From Pseudomonadota bacterium (GTDB lineage Bacteria; Desulfobacterota; BSN033; G020346125): 11,566 bases of DNA. Made by a program: the position numbers and the translations under genes. Under the pieces are notes generated by a model. The model had not been told where the DNA came from, ran no database searches, and worked only from the letters and a program-made list of their open reading frames with translations. Within the stretch, counting starts at the first letter, position 1; every line of letters starts with the position of its first letter. Below, piece after piece: positions 1 to 7,679 of this stretch. The DNA lies in assembly GCA_030673585.1 (NCBI GenBank), contig DAOVIU010000007.1:1-11566 (forward strand), given 5' to 3'.

Positions 1-401
1 AGGGTTTCCGGATCAAGACCTTGGATGGTCGGGATGGAATCTTGGCCCATGTGAATCGTCCTGGGCCCTTTCGGGTGGGCAGGTACGGGGTCGATGTCGA
101 CGCCTTTGATGGAATCGCCATCCCATCCCTGGAAAGGGCCATCGAAAGGGAGGAATTGATCATTATCGACGAGATCGGCAAGATGGAACTCTTCTCAAGG
201 CGGTTTCGCTCATTAATCCTGCGGATCTTGGCAAGCGAAAAGAAGATCCTGGGAGTTATACACCAGAAGACCGATCCATTTACCCATCGGATCCGGCAGT
301 GGTCGGCCGTCGAAATATTGGCCGTTACGGAGGCCAGCCGAAACTCCCTTCCCTCCATCATCTTAGAGAAGTTAGGGGAAGATTCCCCCGTCGGGAGCTG
401 A
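1..401 (+). CDS. THEP1-type nucleoside triphosphatase, 5' end outside window
   Basis: C-terminal part of a small P-loop NTPase of the THEP1 (NTPase_1) family, which hydrolyses ATP, GTP and other nucleoside triphosphates; its physiological role is poorly defined. The frame is open from the left edge (codons in phase from base 3: GFRIKTLDG), so the TTG at 21 is not the true start. About 132 residues are visible. The family's Walker A loop should lie some 40-45 residues further upstream, outside the window. Visible hallmarks are the RVGRYGVDV segment, the Walker B-like stretch LIIIDEIGKMEL and the late RNSLP motif, all in the family's order. The stop lies only 10 bp from the stop of the convergent slipin gene. 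The family assignment is confident; the cellular role is not known from sequence. Confidence 0.88.
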   Translation, partial: GFRIKTLDGRDGILAHVNRPGPFRVGRYGVDVDAFDGIAIPSLERAIEREELIIIDEIGKMELFSRRFRSLILRILASEKKILGVIHQKTDPFTHRIRQWSAVEILAVTEASRNSLPSIILEKLGEDSPVGS

Positions 402-411
402 GAAATCTACC

Positions 412-1170
412 TTATTTTCCCGATTTCCCCGCCTTTTCGAGAAAGGGTTTAACCAGGTCGATTGGCACCGGAAAGACCACCGTCGAGTTGTTCTCCGTTG
501 CCACCTCCGCCAAGGTTTGGAGAAACCTCAACTGGAGGGCCGCGGGATAGGTGCTCAGGACCTTTGCCGCGTCTGCCATCTTCTGAGCGGCTTGAAATTC
601 GCCCATGGCGTTGATGACCTTTGCCCTTCGCTCCCTCTCCGCCTCGGCCTGCTTGGCCATAGACCTTTTCATCTCCTCGGGAAGGTCGACGTGTTTGATT
701 TCGACCATGGATACCTTGATACCCCAGGGGTCCGTCTGCCTGTCCAGGATGCTCTGGAGCTCCTTGTTCATCTTTTCCCTGGCGGAGAGCAACTCGTCCA
801 GCTCGGCTTGGCCGACCACGCTCCTCAGCGTGGTCTGGGCAAGCTGAGAGGTGGCATACAGGTAATTTTCCACCTCTACAACAGCTTTGTCCGATTGCAT
901 CACCCTGAAGTAGACAACGGCATTCACCTTGATGGAGACATTGTCCCGGGTAATGACGTCTTGAGGGGGAACATCCATCACCACCGTCCGAAGGCTTATC
1001 TTGAGCATCCTGTCAACGATGGGGATGATGAGAAAGATACCCGGGCCCCTGGGCGGAGTGACCAGCCTTCCCAGCCGGAAGACAACTCCTCGTTCGTATT
1101 CTCGGCAGATTTTTACCGCGGAGGCCAAAAGGATGAGGATGAAAAGAATGAATGCTGGAATGAAGATCAT
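412..1170 (-). CDS. Slipin / stomatin-like SPFH membrane protein
   Basis: A 252-residue stomatin (slipin) homologue. It has one N-terminal membrane hairpin or helix (residues 2-19), then an SPFH/band-7 domain (about 20-180) with the typical opening [11 protein letters not shown] and the segment [16 protein letters not shown], then a charged helical stretch rich in Ala, Glu and Arg (about 168-205), and a hydrophobic C-terminal tail ([15 protein letters not shown], 229-243). Length is normal. In the archaeal pair PH1510/PH1511 the NfeD protease cuts stomatin in its C-terminal hydrophobic region, and the tail here is the corresponding segment. The ATG at 1170 has a strong Shine-Dalgarno (AAGGAGG, 7-nt spacing). 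The gene follows nfeD by 27 bp, the standard nfeD-slipin operon. These proteins oligomerise in membranes and are thought to organise microdomains; the exact function here is unknown. Confidence 0.93.
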   Translation of the reverse strand: MIFIPAFILFILILLASAVKICREYERGVVFRLGRLVTPPRGPGIFLIIPIVDRMLKISLRTVVMDVPPQDVITRDNVSIKVNAVVYFRVMQSDKAVVEVENYLYATSQLAQTTLRSVVGQAELDELLSAREKMNKELQSILDRQTDPWGIKVSMVEIKHVDLPEEMKRSMAKQAEAERERRAKVINAMGEFQAAQKMADAAKVLSTYPAALQLRFLQTLAEVATENNSTVVFPVPIDLVKPFLEKAGKSGK

Positions 1171-1177
1171 GTCATAT

Positions 1178-1184
1178 CCTCCTT
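1178..1184 (-). promoter_or_regulatory. Shine-Dalgarno of slipin gene
   Basis: AAGGAGG on the - strand, separated by 7 nt from the ATG at 1170. It fixes the slipin start and lies wholly in the 27-bp spacer after the nfeD stop, so slipin can be translated independently of nfeD although probably cotranscribed. Confidence 0.8.
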
Positions 1185-1197
1185 TTTAGATGAGTGG

Positions 1198-2502
1198 TCA
1201 TATCTTTACTACCTTCAATGTAAGGTTGTCCACGCCGACTACCTTTATTTTTTCTCCTTTTTCAATCCTTTCCTCGCATACAGCTGTCCAGAGCTCACCG
1301 TGGATGGAAACAGTTCCCTCGGGAAAAATTAAAGACTCCGAAAAACCTTCTTCCCCGATAAGCCCCTCAATGCCCGTGGTGGGTTTTTTCCTGCGGACCC
1401 TGATCGCCATGGTGACGGCGAACAAGAAAAACCCCGCGCTCACCAATACCGCTGGGATGATCACGCCCTTCGAAATTTTCATATACTCCGGTAGATGTTC
1501 GGCGAGCATAATGGAGCCCAAGAGCATGCAGACAGCCCCTCCCACCGAGAGCATGCCGTAACTGGTTATCTTAACCTCGGCGATGAATAGTATTATACCG
1601 AGCAGGATGAGGGCCAATCCAGCATAGTTAATGGGAAGCATCTGAAGGGCAAAGAAGGCCAGGATGAGGAAAATAGCGCCGACGACCCCGGGCAAAATCG
1701 CCCCGGGATTGGAGAGCTCGAAGAAAATGCCATAGATGCCCAACATCAACATGATGTAAGCGATGGTGGGATTCGAGATGACATCGAGAAGTCGATACCT
1801 CCACCCCATCTGCCTCCGGTTGATGGATGTTCCCTTGGTCGCGAGGACCTTCTTCCGAGAATCGATCTTCACCTTGCGACCGTCTATTTTGGCCAAGAGG
1901 GAATCCAAGTCAGGGGCCACAAGGTCGATCACCTTGAGCTTCAGGGCCTCTCCCTCGGTGATGGATACGCTTTTGCGTACCGCCTTTTCAGCCCATTTGA
2001 CATTTCTCCCCCGTTTCTTGGCGATCCCCTTTATCTGAGCAACGGCATCGTTGACGACCTTCTCCATCATGGCTTTGTTTTCCTTCTGCTGAGATCCCAG
2101 GGTCACGGGGTGGGCGGCGCCGATATTGGTGCTGGGGGCCATTGCCGCGATATGGGCGGCCATGGTGATGAATACACCGGCGGAAGCGGCCCTCGCCCCT
2201 GATGGGGAGACGTAAACAACGGTGGGGACGCGTGCAGAAAGCAACTTCTTGACGATGGTCCTCATCGAATCCATGAGTCCCCCGGGTGTATCCATCTGGA
2301 TGATAAGGCATTCAGCCCCATCCTCCTCGGATTCGTCGATGGCCTCCGTGATGAATTTGGCCGCAACGGGGTTGATTACCCCGTTGATTTCGATGACGTT
2401 GACGTGTTTTCCCCCGGTGCCGAAGGCAGAGAGGCTCAAAAGGCCTACGCAAAATATAATGACCGAAAGGATCAGTCTGGGCCTCGCCATAGGGTTCCCC
2501 AT
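1198..2502 (-). CDS. nfeD: NfeD family membrane-bound ClpP-class serine protease
   Basis: A 434-residue long-form NfeD protein. Order of parts: signal peptide or anchor (about 6-28), ClpP/SppA-like protease domain (about 33-200), a block of transmembrane helices (about 245-370), and a C-terminal soluble OB-fold domain (about 375-434). In the protease domain Ser107 sits in RAASAG and matches the catalytic Ser of PH1510, followed by the conserved MAPSTNIGAA segment; Lys148 (MMEKVV) aligns with the general-base Lys of the Ser-Lys dyad. The family cleaves the partner stomatin and may serve membrane quality control. It is the promoter-proximal gene of an operon with slipin. The start is uncertain: the ATG at 2502 has no clear Shine-Dalgarno, while an in-frame ATG at 2490 (MARPRL) is preceded by GGGGA and gives a cleaner signal peptide. 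Confidence 0.95.
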   Translation of the reverse strand: MGNPMARPRLILSVIIFCVGLLSLSAFGTGGKHVNVIEINGVINPVAAKFITEAIDESEEDGAECLIIQMDTPGGLMDSMRTIVKKLLSARVPTVVYVSPSGARAASAGVFITMAAHIAAMAPSTNIGAAHPVTLGSQQKENKAMMEKVVNDAVAQIKGIAKKRGRNVKWAEKAVRKSVSITEGEALKLKVIDLVAPDLDSLLAKIDGRKVKIDSRKKVLATKGTSINRRQMGWRYRLLDVISNPTIAYIMLMLGIYGIFFELSNPGAILPGVVGAIFLILAFFALQMLPINYAGLALILLGIILFIAEVKITSYGMLSVGGAVCMLLGSIMLAEHLPEYMKISKGVIIPAVLVSAGFFLFAVTMAIRVRRKKPTTGIEGLIGEEGFSESLIFPEGTVSIHGELWTAVCEERIEKGEKIKVVGVDNLTLKVVKI

Positions 2503-2524
2503 TTGGTACAGTATATTATATACT

Positions 2525-2553
2525 TTTATATCCTATGTCCCAAGGGATGTCAA
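2525..2553 (-). promoter_or_regulatory. Sigma-70-type promoter of nfeD-slipin operon
   Basis: On the - strand, a perfect -35 TTGACA (2553-2548), a 17-bp spacer and a -10 TATAAA (2530-2525). The predicted transcript start is near 2518, leaving a leader of only about 16 nt before the ATG at 2502, or 28 nt before the alternative ATG at 2490. This is the strongest promoter match noticed in the window and suggests housekeeping expression. Confidence 0.7.
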
Positions 2554-2717
2554 CAGATTAGGCAAGCGGGTTTGCCAGGTATTCCGTCCTCCCGGGAGAA
2601 ATATGGAGATGAGTTCCAGGATGAACGGCTCCTCTATGACGTGTTGGATTTTTTTCGGGATCGTTTCCTAACGGGGGGATAGCAGAACGTGATGAAATAC
2701 TCATTGGGGACGTGGGG

Positions 2718-3470
2718 TTACAGAGATATCCTCATCAAATCCTCGGCGATAACCAGATTTCCTTGATATTCCTTTCTGCACTGTTGGGCGATATCAACGG
2801 TATCGCAAACCGGGTACAGATGGGTTAAAATCATTTTCTTGCACCGGGCCTCTCTCGCAATTTTCCCCGCCAAAGAGGGGGTGAGATGGCCCGGGGCCTT
2901 CATATCATCGGGCAAGGCCGATTCGATAACGAGGACATCCACATCTCTGGCAAGGTCAACGAGGCTGAGGCAGTAATCCGTATCTCCGGATATAGCGACG
3001 CTCTTCCCGTCGTGGGATTCTACCCGATATCCCACGCTCCCCGGCAGATGGTTCATGGGTTTGGCAATGATTCTGAAGAGATCGTAATCCAGGTTTTCAT
3101 CGTACACCTCAGTAATGTTGATTCGAAACAGATCGGGTTGAAGCCAGTGACCGTATGCCCCCTGGATTGCGTGAAGGTAGGTTGCGAATCCCCTTCCGCC
3201 GATGATGGGAAGATCCCTTCTTCGTGGATCTTCACCGTACTTACACGCGAACACCAGGGGGACCAGGTCAGCTACGTGGTCCGGGTGGGTATGGGTATAG
3301 AGCACCAAATCCAGATCCAAATAGGTGATTCCCATTTTGAGCATCCTTTCGAGGGTTCCCGTTCCGCTGTCAAACAGCATGACCCTTTCGCCCATGCGCA
3401 AGATAAGCCCCGACGAACCGCGCTTGAGGGAAGGGACGCACGTTCCAGAACCGAGGATAGTGATCTCCAT
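2718..3470 (-). CDS. RNase Z-like MBL-fold metallo-hydrolase
   Basis: A 250-residue metallo-beta-lactamase-fold enzyme. It opens with the beta strand and turn MEITILGSGT, then GSSGLIL and LFDSGTGT. Metal ligands of a two-zinc site are all present: His60, His62, Asp64 and His65 in THTHPDHV, His141 in NHLPGSVGY, Asp163 in SGDTDY and His217 in LTHLYP; His195 in GHLTP matches a conserved RNase Z-type position. Overall order resembles RNase Z/ElaC, but the protein is about 50 residues shorter and I see no GP-rich exosite arm for tRNA binding, so tRNA 3' processing should not be assumed. Substrate unknown. The frame stays open for 38 more codons (to a TTG at 3584), but that part is not domain-like; the ATG at 3470 is chosen because the fold begins exactly there, with a G-run upstream as a weak ribosome site. 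Confidence 0.85.
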   Translation of the reverse strand: MEITILGSGTCVPSLKRGSSGLILRMGERVMLFDSGTGTLERMLKMGITYLDLDLVLYTHTHPDHVADLVPLVFACKYGEDPRRRDLPIIGGRGFATYLHAIQGAYGHWLQPDLFRINITEVYDENLDYDLFRIIAKPMNHLPGSVGYRVESHDGKSVAISGDTDYCLSLVDLARDVDVLVIESALPDDMKAPGHLTPSLAGKIAREARCKKMILTHLYPVCDTVDIAQQCRKEYQGNLVIAEDLMRISL

Positions 3471-3729
3471 GTATGGCCCCCATTTTGTGAGGTGACGAAC
3501 GAGATAAAACCTACCAGGTTTCAGCGAGGTCTTCAAGCTACGGGCGCGCAAGGGAATTCCTTCCGTGCAACCGAGCAATTTCAACGCAATGTTTTCAATC
3601 CGACGCTACGGAAGCGCTTTTCCCCAGGAACGTAAGGCAATTGACTCCCCCATGGAGGTCTGTTATTTTTTTCTTTGGCATCCATTTTGCTTTTACCATT
3701 TGCCATCATCCTTACGTTGAGGTCCTTGA
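3471..3729. other. Divergent intergenic region between MBL hydrolase and transglutaminase genes
   Basis: This 259-bp space separates the divergent MBL-hydrolase (-) and transglutaminase (+) genes. It holds a plausible + strand promoter at 3641-3669. On the - strand only a weak match exists (TTGAAG, 17 bp, TAGGTT), so no promoter is called for the hydrolase. No convincing hairpin, repeat or small gene was seen. Confidence 0.5.
3641..3669 (+). promoter_or_regulatory. Candidate sigma-70-type promoter of the transglutaminase-ABC cluster
   Basis: TTGACT (3641-3646), a 17-bp spacer, then TATTTT (3664-3669), which is 5/6 and 4/6 of the consensus boxes. The predicted start is near 3676, giving a leader of roughly 54 nt rich in T and C before the ATG at 3730, itself preceded by GAGGT with 6-nt spacing. 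The spacing and position fit a real promoter, but the -10 box is imperfect. Confidence 0.45.
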
Positions 3730-5205
3730 ATGCCCCGCCTTTTGTGGTCAAAGGGATTATCCATCGGCATCGTGACGTTTTGGATCATCATGATGGGGTT
3801 GTTGGTGGAAAAGGTTTACTTCCATCCCGCCGATGAATATCTGGAGCCGGAGGCCATCGGTTCCGAGGATCGGGTTCCCCTGGGCGAGAGGTGGATGGGA
3901 ATCTACTTCAAGGGCACCAAAATCGGGTATGCCCATGAAACTGTCAGGGAGCGGGAACACGGCTACTCGATAGAGGAAAAGATCTCCATGAAGCTGATGG
4001 TATTGGGGCATTCTCAACGGGTGGATATGAACACGGAATGCACGGCCGATGCGAAGTTCAACCTCCGATCCTTCCATTTCGACCTGTTGATGGGCTCGAA
4101 CCACATGAGAATCGAGGGCGAGGTCGTGGGGAGGAAGTTGGTCCTAAAGCTCCGTTCGGCAGGAAGGGTTACGGAAAGGACCGTTCCATTCGAGCATATC
4201 CCATTCTTACCGAACAACCTGAGGCCTTTTTTGGTTCAAAGAGGATTGGAAGCGGATAAACGCTACAGGGTCTCCATCTTCGATCCCTCAACAATGAGCC
4301 TGAGTAACGTCAATGTGATGGTAATGGGAAGGGAGAGAATCACCTTGGGAGGGAATAATCTGTTGGCCCATCGATTGAAGCTGTCCTATCGGGGAATAGG
4401 CGTCAACATTTGGCTGGATGATGAGGGTTCGGTTGTCAAAGAGGAGAGCCCGATGGGCCTGATTTTGGTAAGGGAAGAAAAGCACGTGGCCCAAGGACAA
4501 GGCTTTGGAGGGGAGGTCGATATCATCGAGGCGGTTGCAGTCCGTTCCAACATTCCCATAGAAGATCCCCGGGAGGTCTCCTTCCTCAAGCTTAAACTGA
4601 AACGCATCCCATTAACGAAGTTCCAGATGAATGGCGAGCGGCAGAGACTCACGGGCAAGACCCTCCAGGTCGTGAGGGAGGAATGGTCCGATTCTCCTCC
4701 CCTATCGATTTCACCAAATGGGAAGGAGGTTAAGGAATTTCTCAGGCCAACTGGTCTCATCCAGAGCGACCATAGCCTCATCAAGAGAAAAGCGGCGGAA
4801 ATCGTGGGAACGAAGACGGGACCCGTCGAGGCGATACGAGCCTTGAGCGAATGGGTATATCGACACGTCGAGAAGAAACCAACCCTGAGTTTACCAAGCG
4901 CATTGGAAGTCTTGGAATCAGGGGTAGGGGATTGCAACGAACACGCCATCCTTTTGGTAGCCCTCCTGAGGAGTCTCGGCATTCCCTCGAGACCCTCTGT
5001 GGGGATTCTCTACTTTAGGGATGGTTTCTATTACCACGCGTGGGCCGAGGTCTGGGTAGGGCGATGGGTGACCGTTGATCCGACCCTGAATCAATTTCCC
5101 GCCGATGCCACCCATATCAAGTTCGTCCATGGAGATATCGAAAACTGGGTGGACCTGGTAAAGATTATCGGCCGTTTGGAAGTGGAGGTATTGGAGTACC
5201 GGTGA
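3730..5205 (+). CDS. Membrane-anchored transglutaminase-like (papain-fold) protein
   Basis: A 491-residue protein. An uncleaved-looking N-terminal membrane anchor (about 10-27) suggests the rest lies outside the inner membrane. Residues about 50-290 form a beta-rich region of unassigned fold. The C-terminal third (about 345-460) is a transglutaminase-like domain with a complete triad: Cys402 in GVGDCNEHA, His436 in YYHAWAEVWV and Asp450 in TVDPTLNQ. This superfamily includes protein cross-linkers, peptide N-glycanases and cysteine proteases, so the chemistry (amide hydrolysis or transfer) cannot be set from sequence. It is the first gene of a cluster: its last codons overlap the GTG start of an ABC ATPase (GTGA, 4 bp). 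The context suggests it processes something moved by that transporter, or acts on envelope proteins or peptidoglycan in the same pathway; this is inference. Confidence 0.9.
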   Translation: MPRLLWSKGLSIGIVTFWIIMMGLLVEKVYFHPADEYLEPEAIGSEDRVPLGERWMGIYFKGTKIGYAHETVREREHGYSIEEKISMKLMVLGHSQRVDMNTECTADAKFNLRSFHFDLLMGSNHMRIEGEVVGRKLVLKLRSAGRVTERTVPFEHIPFLPNNLRPFLVQRGLEADKRYRVSIFDPSTMSLSNVNVMVMGRERITLGGNNLLAHRLKLSYRGIGVNIWLDDEGSVVKEESPMGLILVREEKHVAQGQGFGGEVDIIEAVAVRSNIPIEDPREVSFLKLKLKRIPLTKFQMNGERQRLTGKTLQVVREEWSDSPPLSISPNGKEVKEFLRPTGLIQSDHSLIKRKAAEIVGTKTGPVEAIRALSEWVYRHVEKKPTLSLPSALEVLESGVGDCNEHAILLVALLRSLGIPSRPSVGILYFRDGFYYHAWAEVWVGRWVTVDPTLNQFPADATHIKFVHGDIENWVDLVKIIGRLEVEVLEYR

Positions 5206-5945
5206 TTCAACTGGTTGAGCTTACCAAACGCTTCGGCCACCTTGTTGCGGTGGACCATATCAGCCTGCACGTGAAAGGGGGAGAGATCTTCGGGTTTCTG
5301 GGACCAAATGGAGCGGGAAAAACGACTACCATCAAAATGCTCGCTGGCCTGCTCAAGCCCACATCGGGAAGGGCATTGATCGATGGGTACGATGTAGTGG
5401 ATTATCCAATGGAGGCGAAGCGAGTAGTGGGATTTATCCCCGATCAGCCCTTTCTCTACGAGAAACTGACTGGGGTTGAATTTCTCAGGTTCATCGGGAG
5501 CCTATTTGGAATGAAGAAGGCCGAGATTGAATGGCGCATTTCGGATCTGCTAGGCCTTTTCGAATTGGACGGATGGGGAGATGAGCTGATCGAAAGTTAC
5601 TCCCACGGTATGAAGCAACGCCTCGTTATGTCGGCGGCCCTTCTGCATAATCCGAAGGTCATTATTGTTGACGAGCCCATGGTGGGGCTGGATCCAAAGG
5701 GAATAAACCTGGTGAAAAGAATATTCAAACAGAAGAGCGAGGAAGGAGTTACCATTTTTTTGTCGACTCACACCCTTGAGGTTGCTCAACAGGTATGCCA
5801 CCGTTTGGGCATCGTCAACGGGGGAAAGCTGATCGCCATGGGTACCTTATCGGAGTTGATGACGACCCTGGAGGATAAAACAGCCCAAACGGGAACTCTC
5901 GAGTCCCTCTTCCTAGCGGTTACGGGAAAAACCCTCGATGAATGA
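5202..5945 (+). CDS. ABC transporter ATP-binding protein
   Basis: A 247-residue nucleotide-binding subunit of an ABC-2/DRA-type exporter. Visible motifs are Walker A GPNGAGKT (34-41), the signature SYSHGMKQR (132-140), Walker B VIIVDEP with catalytic Glu158 and the D-loop GLDP, and the switch His190 in STHTLE. At the Q-loop the sequence is IPDQP (79-83), where many relatives have PQEP, so Gln is displaced by one position. The start is GTG at 5202, overlapping the previous stop by 4 bp; GGAGGT lies 12 nt upstream and GGAG 5 nt upstream. Its 3' end overlaps the permease start by 8 bp, making coupled translation of transglutaminase, ATPase and permease likely. It should power the adjacent membrane protein; the cargo is unknown. 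Confidence 0.95.
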   Translation: MIQLVELTKRFGHLVAVDHISLHVKGGEIFGFLGPNGAGKTTTIKMLAGLLKPTSGRALIDGYDVVDYPMEAKRVVGFIPDQPFLYEKLTGVEFLRFIGSLFGMKKAEIEWRISDLLGLFELDGWGDELIESYSHGMKQRLVMSAALLHNPKVIIVDEPMVGLDPKGINLVKRIFKQKSEEGVTIFLSTHTLEVAQQVCHRLGIVNGGKLIAMGTLSELMTTLEDKTAQTGTLESLFLAVTGKTLDE

Positions 5946-7635
5946 AGTCCTCTTGCTCCTTTGGCCCAAGGCCAAATCCATAGGGAACCGATTCAAGCAT
6001 CGCCGTAACCGTGATCTCTTCAGGCCCATGGTCATGAGTATTCTGGTCTTTCTCTTTTGGGCCGTCATCTTTACACTCTTCTATAAAGTACTAGTCTATT
6101 TCAAATCCATTGAGATCCTGGGGGAGATTCTGCTGGCCAAACTCATGGACGTCGTTTTTCTCACCTTCTTCATGATGCTGATTATCAGTAACATCATCAC
6201 CTCGCTTTCCACCTATTTCCTATCCGAGGATAACAGGCTCATTCTGTCGCTTCCGGTTTCCACCGGACAGGTCTATTTGTCCAAATACTTCATCACATTG
6301 GGTCATTCCTCGTGGATGGTGCTCATTTTCGGCATCCCCGTTTTCATGGCATATGGCACGGTTTATGGCGCCCCGATTAGTTACTACCTTTGGTTGGCGG
6401 TCATTCTCTTGACTTTTCTCTTGGTACCTGGCGGAGTCGGGGTTATGGCCAGCATGACATTGGTCAATCTCTTCTCCGCCAAGAGGGCTAGAGGGGTGTT
6501 GGTGGTTTTGTTTATTCTGCTTCTGGCAGCTCTCTACCTGTTCTTTAGATTCCTTCAACCCGAGAAGCTGGTCAACCCGGAGAAATTCTCCGAGCTCGTC
6601 GATTACCTAGCTATGTTGAGGTTGCCGACCTCGCCCTTTCTGCCATCCCATTGGGCTACCCGATCCCTTTTCCCCCTGCTCAAGGGTCGATTTGACGACA
6701 GCATGTTCTATTTCCTTTCACTGCTTTCCACGGGTCTCGTGTCGGTATTGGTGGGGAGTTGGGTTTGCCGGCTCCTCTATCACCGGGGATGGTCGAGATC
6801 TTACGAGTCTAGAGAGGTCAAAATAAAGAGGCTGCCGCTCCTGGAGGGATTGTGCGAGTTCCTGTTGAGGCCACTGCACGGGGCGACCAAGGCGATGGTG
6901 ATCAAAGACGCGAAGATTTTCTTGCGGGACGCGAGGCAATGGTCCCAGTTGATTCTTTTGTTTGCCCTCGTGGTCGTCTATCTCTTCAATTTCAAGGCCT
7001 TGCCCCTGAATAAAGTTCCCGGCATTAGCTTTTACCTGGAGAATATCATCTCCTTTCTCAACGTGGGGCTAGCAGGCTTCGTTCTATCAGCCGTGGCTGT
7101 GAGGTTCATCTATCCTGCCATCAGCCTTGAAGGGAGGTCCTTTTGGATAATGATGAGCTCGCCCGTCGATATGAAGCGCCTCGTCTGGAGCAAATTCTGG
7201 ACATCACTGGTCCCCCTTCTCCTTTTGGCTGAGGCCCTGATCATCCTCTCGAACATCTTCCTCCATGTCACCCAGTTTATGATGATCATCTCCACGGTGA
7301 CCATCTTCCTCATTACCATCGCCATTGTGAGCATGGGAATAGGGATTGGGGCTGTTTATCCCCGTTTCAAGGTCGAGGATGTAGCCCAAATCCACTCCGG
7401 CTTTGGGGGACTGATCTACATGATCATCTGCGTCAGCTTCATCGGCCTGGTGATCCTCCTCGAGGCCTGGCCGACCTATCTGGTCTTTATGGCTCGTATG
7501 GGACATCGTTCCCTCAGTCCCCTGCAGTGGATGGAACTAATTTTCTGTTTTTGTCTCACGATCTCGCTCATCCTGACTGCCATCTTCATGCCGATCCGGA
7601 TCGGGCTCAAGAGATTGTCTCAGATTGAGATTTAA
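5938..7635 (+). CDS. ABC-2-like permease, about 12 membrane helices
   Basis: A 565-residue integral membrane protein, about twice the size of a usual ABC-2 permease and similar to the large putative permeases (ABC_tran_2 type) paired with single ATPases. Hydrophobic segments lie near residues 31-50, 72-92, 125-140, 148-170, 187-205, 255-278, 336-352, 372-393, 420-440, 447-473, 489-510 and 533-552. A charged cytoplasmic stretch near 280-335 separates two halves. Each half carries a matching loop before a helix: PV then seven residues then SK and two aromatics (106-118 and 409-421), suggesting an internal duplication so that one chain could form the whole channel. The ATG start overlaps the ATPase gene by 8 bp. 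It probably exports or extracts a substrate handled by the transglutaminase-like protein; the substrate is not predictable. Confidence 0.88.
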   Translation: MNEVLLLLWPKAKSIGNRFKHRRNRDLFRPMVMSILVFLFWAVIFTLFYKVLVYFKSIEILGEILLAKLMDVVFLTFFMMLIISNIITSLSTYFLSEDNRLILSLPVSTGQVYLSKYFITLGHSSWMVLIFGIPVFMAYGTVYGAPISYYLWLAVILLTFLLVPGGVGVMASMTLVNLFSAKRARGVLVVLFILLLAALYLFFRFLQPEKLVNPEKFSELVDYLAMLRLPTSPFLPSHWATRSLFPLLKGRFDDSMFYFLSLLSTGLVSVLVGSWVCRLLYHRGWSRSYESREVKIKRLPLLEGLCEFLLRPLHGATKAMVIKDAKIFLRDARQWSQLILLFALVVVYLFNFKALPLNKVPGISFYLENIISFLNVGLAGFVLSAVAVRFIYPAISLEGRSFWIMMSSPVDMKRLVWSKFWTSLVPLLLLAEALIILSNIFLHVTQFMMIISTVTIFLITIAIVSMGIGIGAVYPRFKVEDVAQIHSGFGGLIYMIICVSFIGLVILLEAWPTYLVFMARMGHRSLSPLQWMELIFCFCLTISLILTAIFMPIRIGLKRLSQIEI

Positions 7636-7679
7636 GCCGTCCCCATGGAATTCATTTCCCGTGAATCGAGGGAATATAT

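Noticed and set aside
366..390. Hairpin near the end of the THEP1 gene as a terminator
   Set aside because: AGGGGA and TCCCCC can form a short stem, but there is no T-run on either strand and it lies inside coding sequence.
517..1332. Long + strand open frame of 271 codons antisense to slipin and nfeD
   Set aside because: It is the complement of strongly conserved SPFH and NfeD coding sequence, has no recognisable domain and crosses the spacer between the two genes.
2718..3470. Naming the MBL hydrolase as tRNA 3' processing RNase Z
   Set aside because: Metal motifs agree, but the protein is short and no exosite arm is visible; many other MBL hydrolases share these motifs.
3471..3584. 38-residue N-terminal extension of the MBL hydrolase from a TTG
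   Set aside because: The family's first beta strand begins at the ATG at 3470, and the extension shows no domain, no ribosome site and lies where a divergent promoter region is expected.
2886..3635. + strand open frame of 249 codons antisense to the MBL hydrolase
   Set aside because: The - strand product carries every metal-binding motif of the MBL fold; the + translation has none of any family.
4386..4982. - strand open frame of 198 codons antisense to the transglutaminase gene
   Set aside because: The + strand has the full catalytic triad in frame; the - translation is Ser- and Arg-rich without motifs, typical of a complementary-strand shadow.
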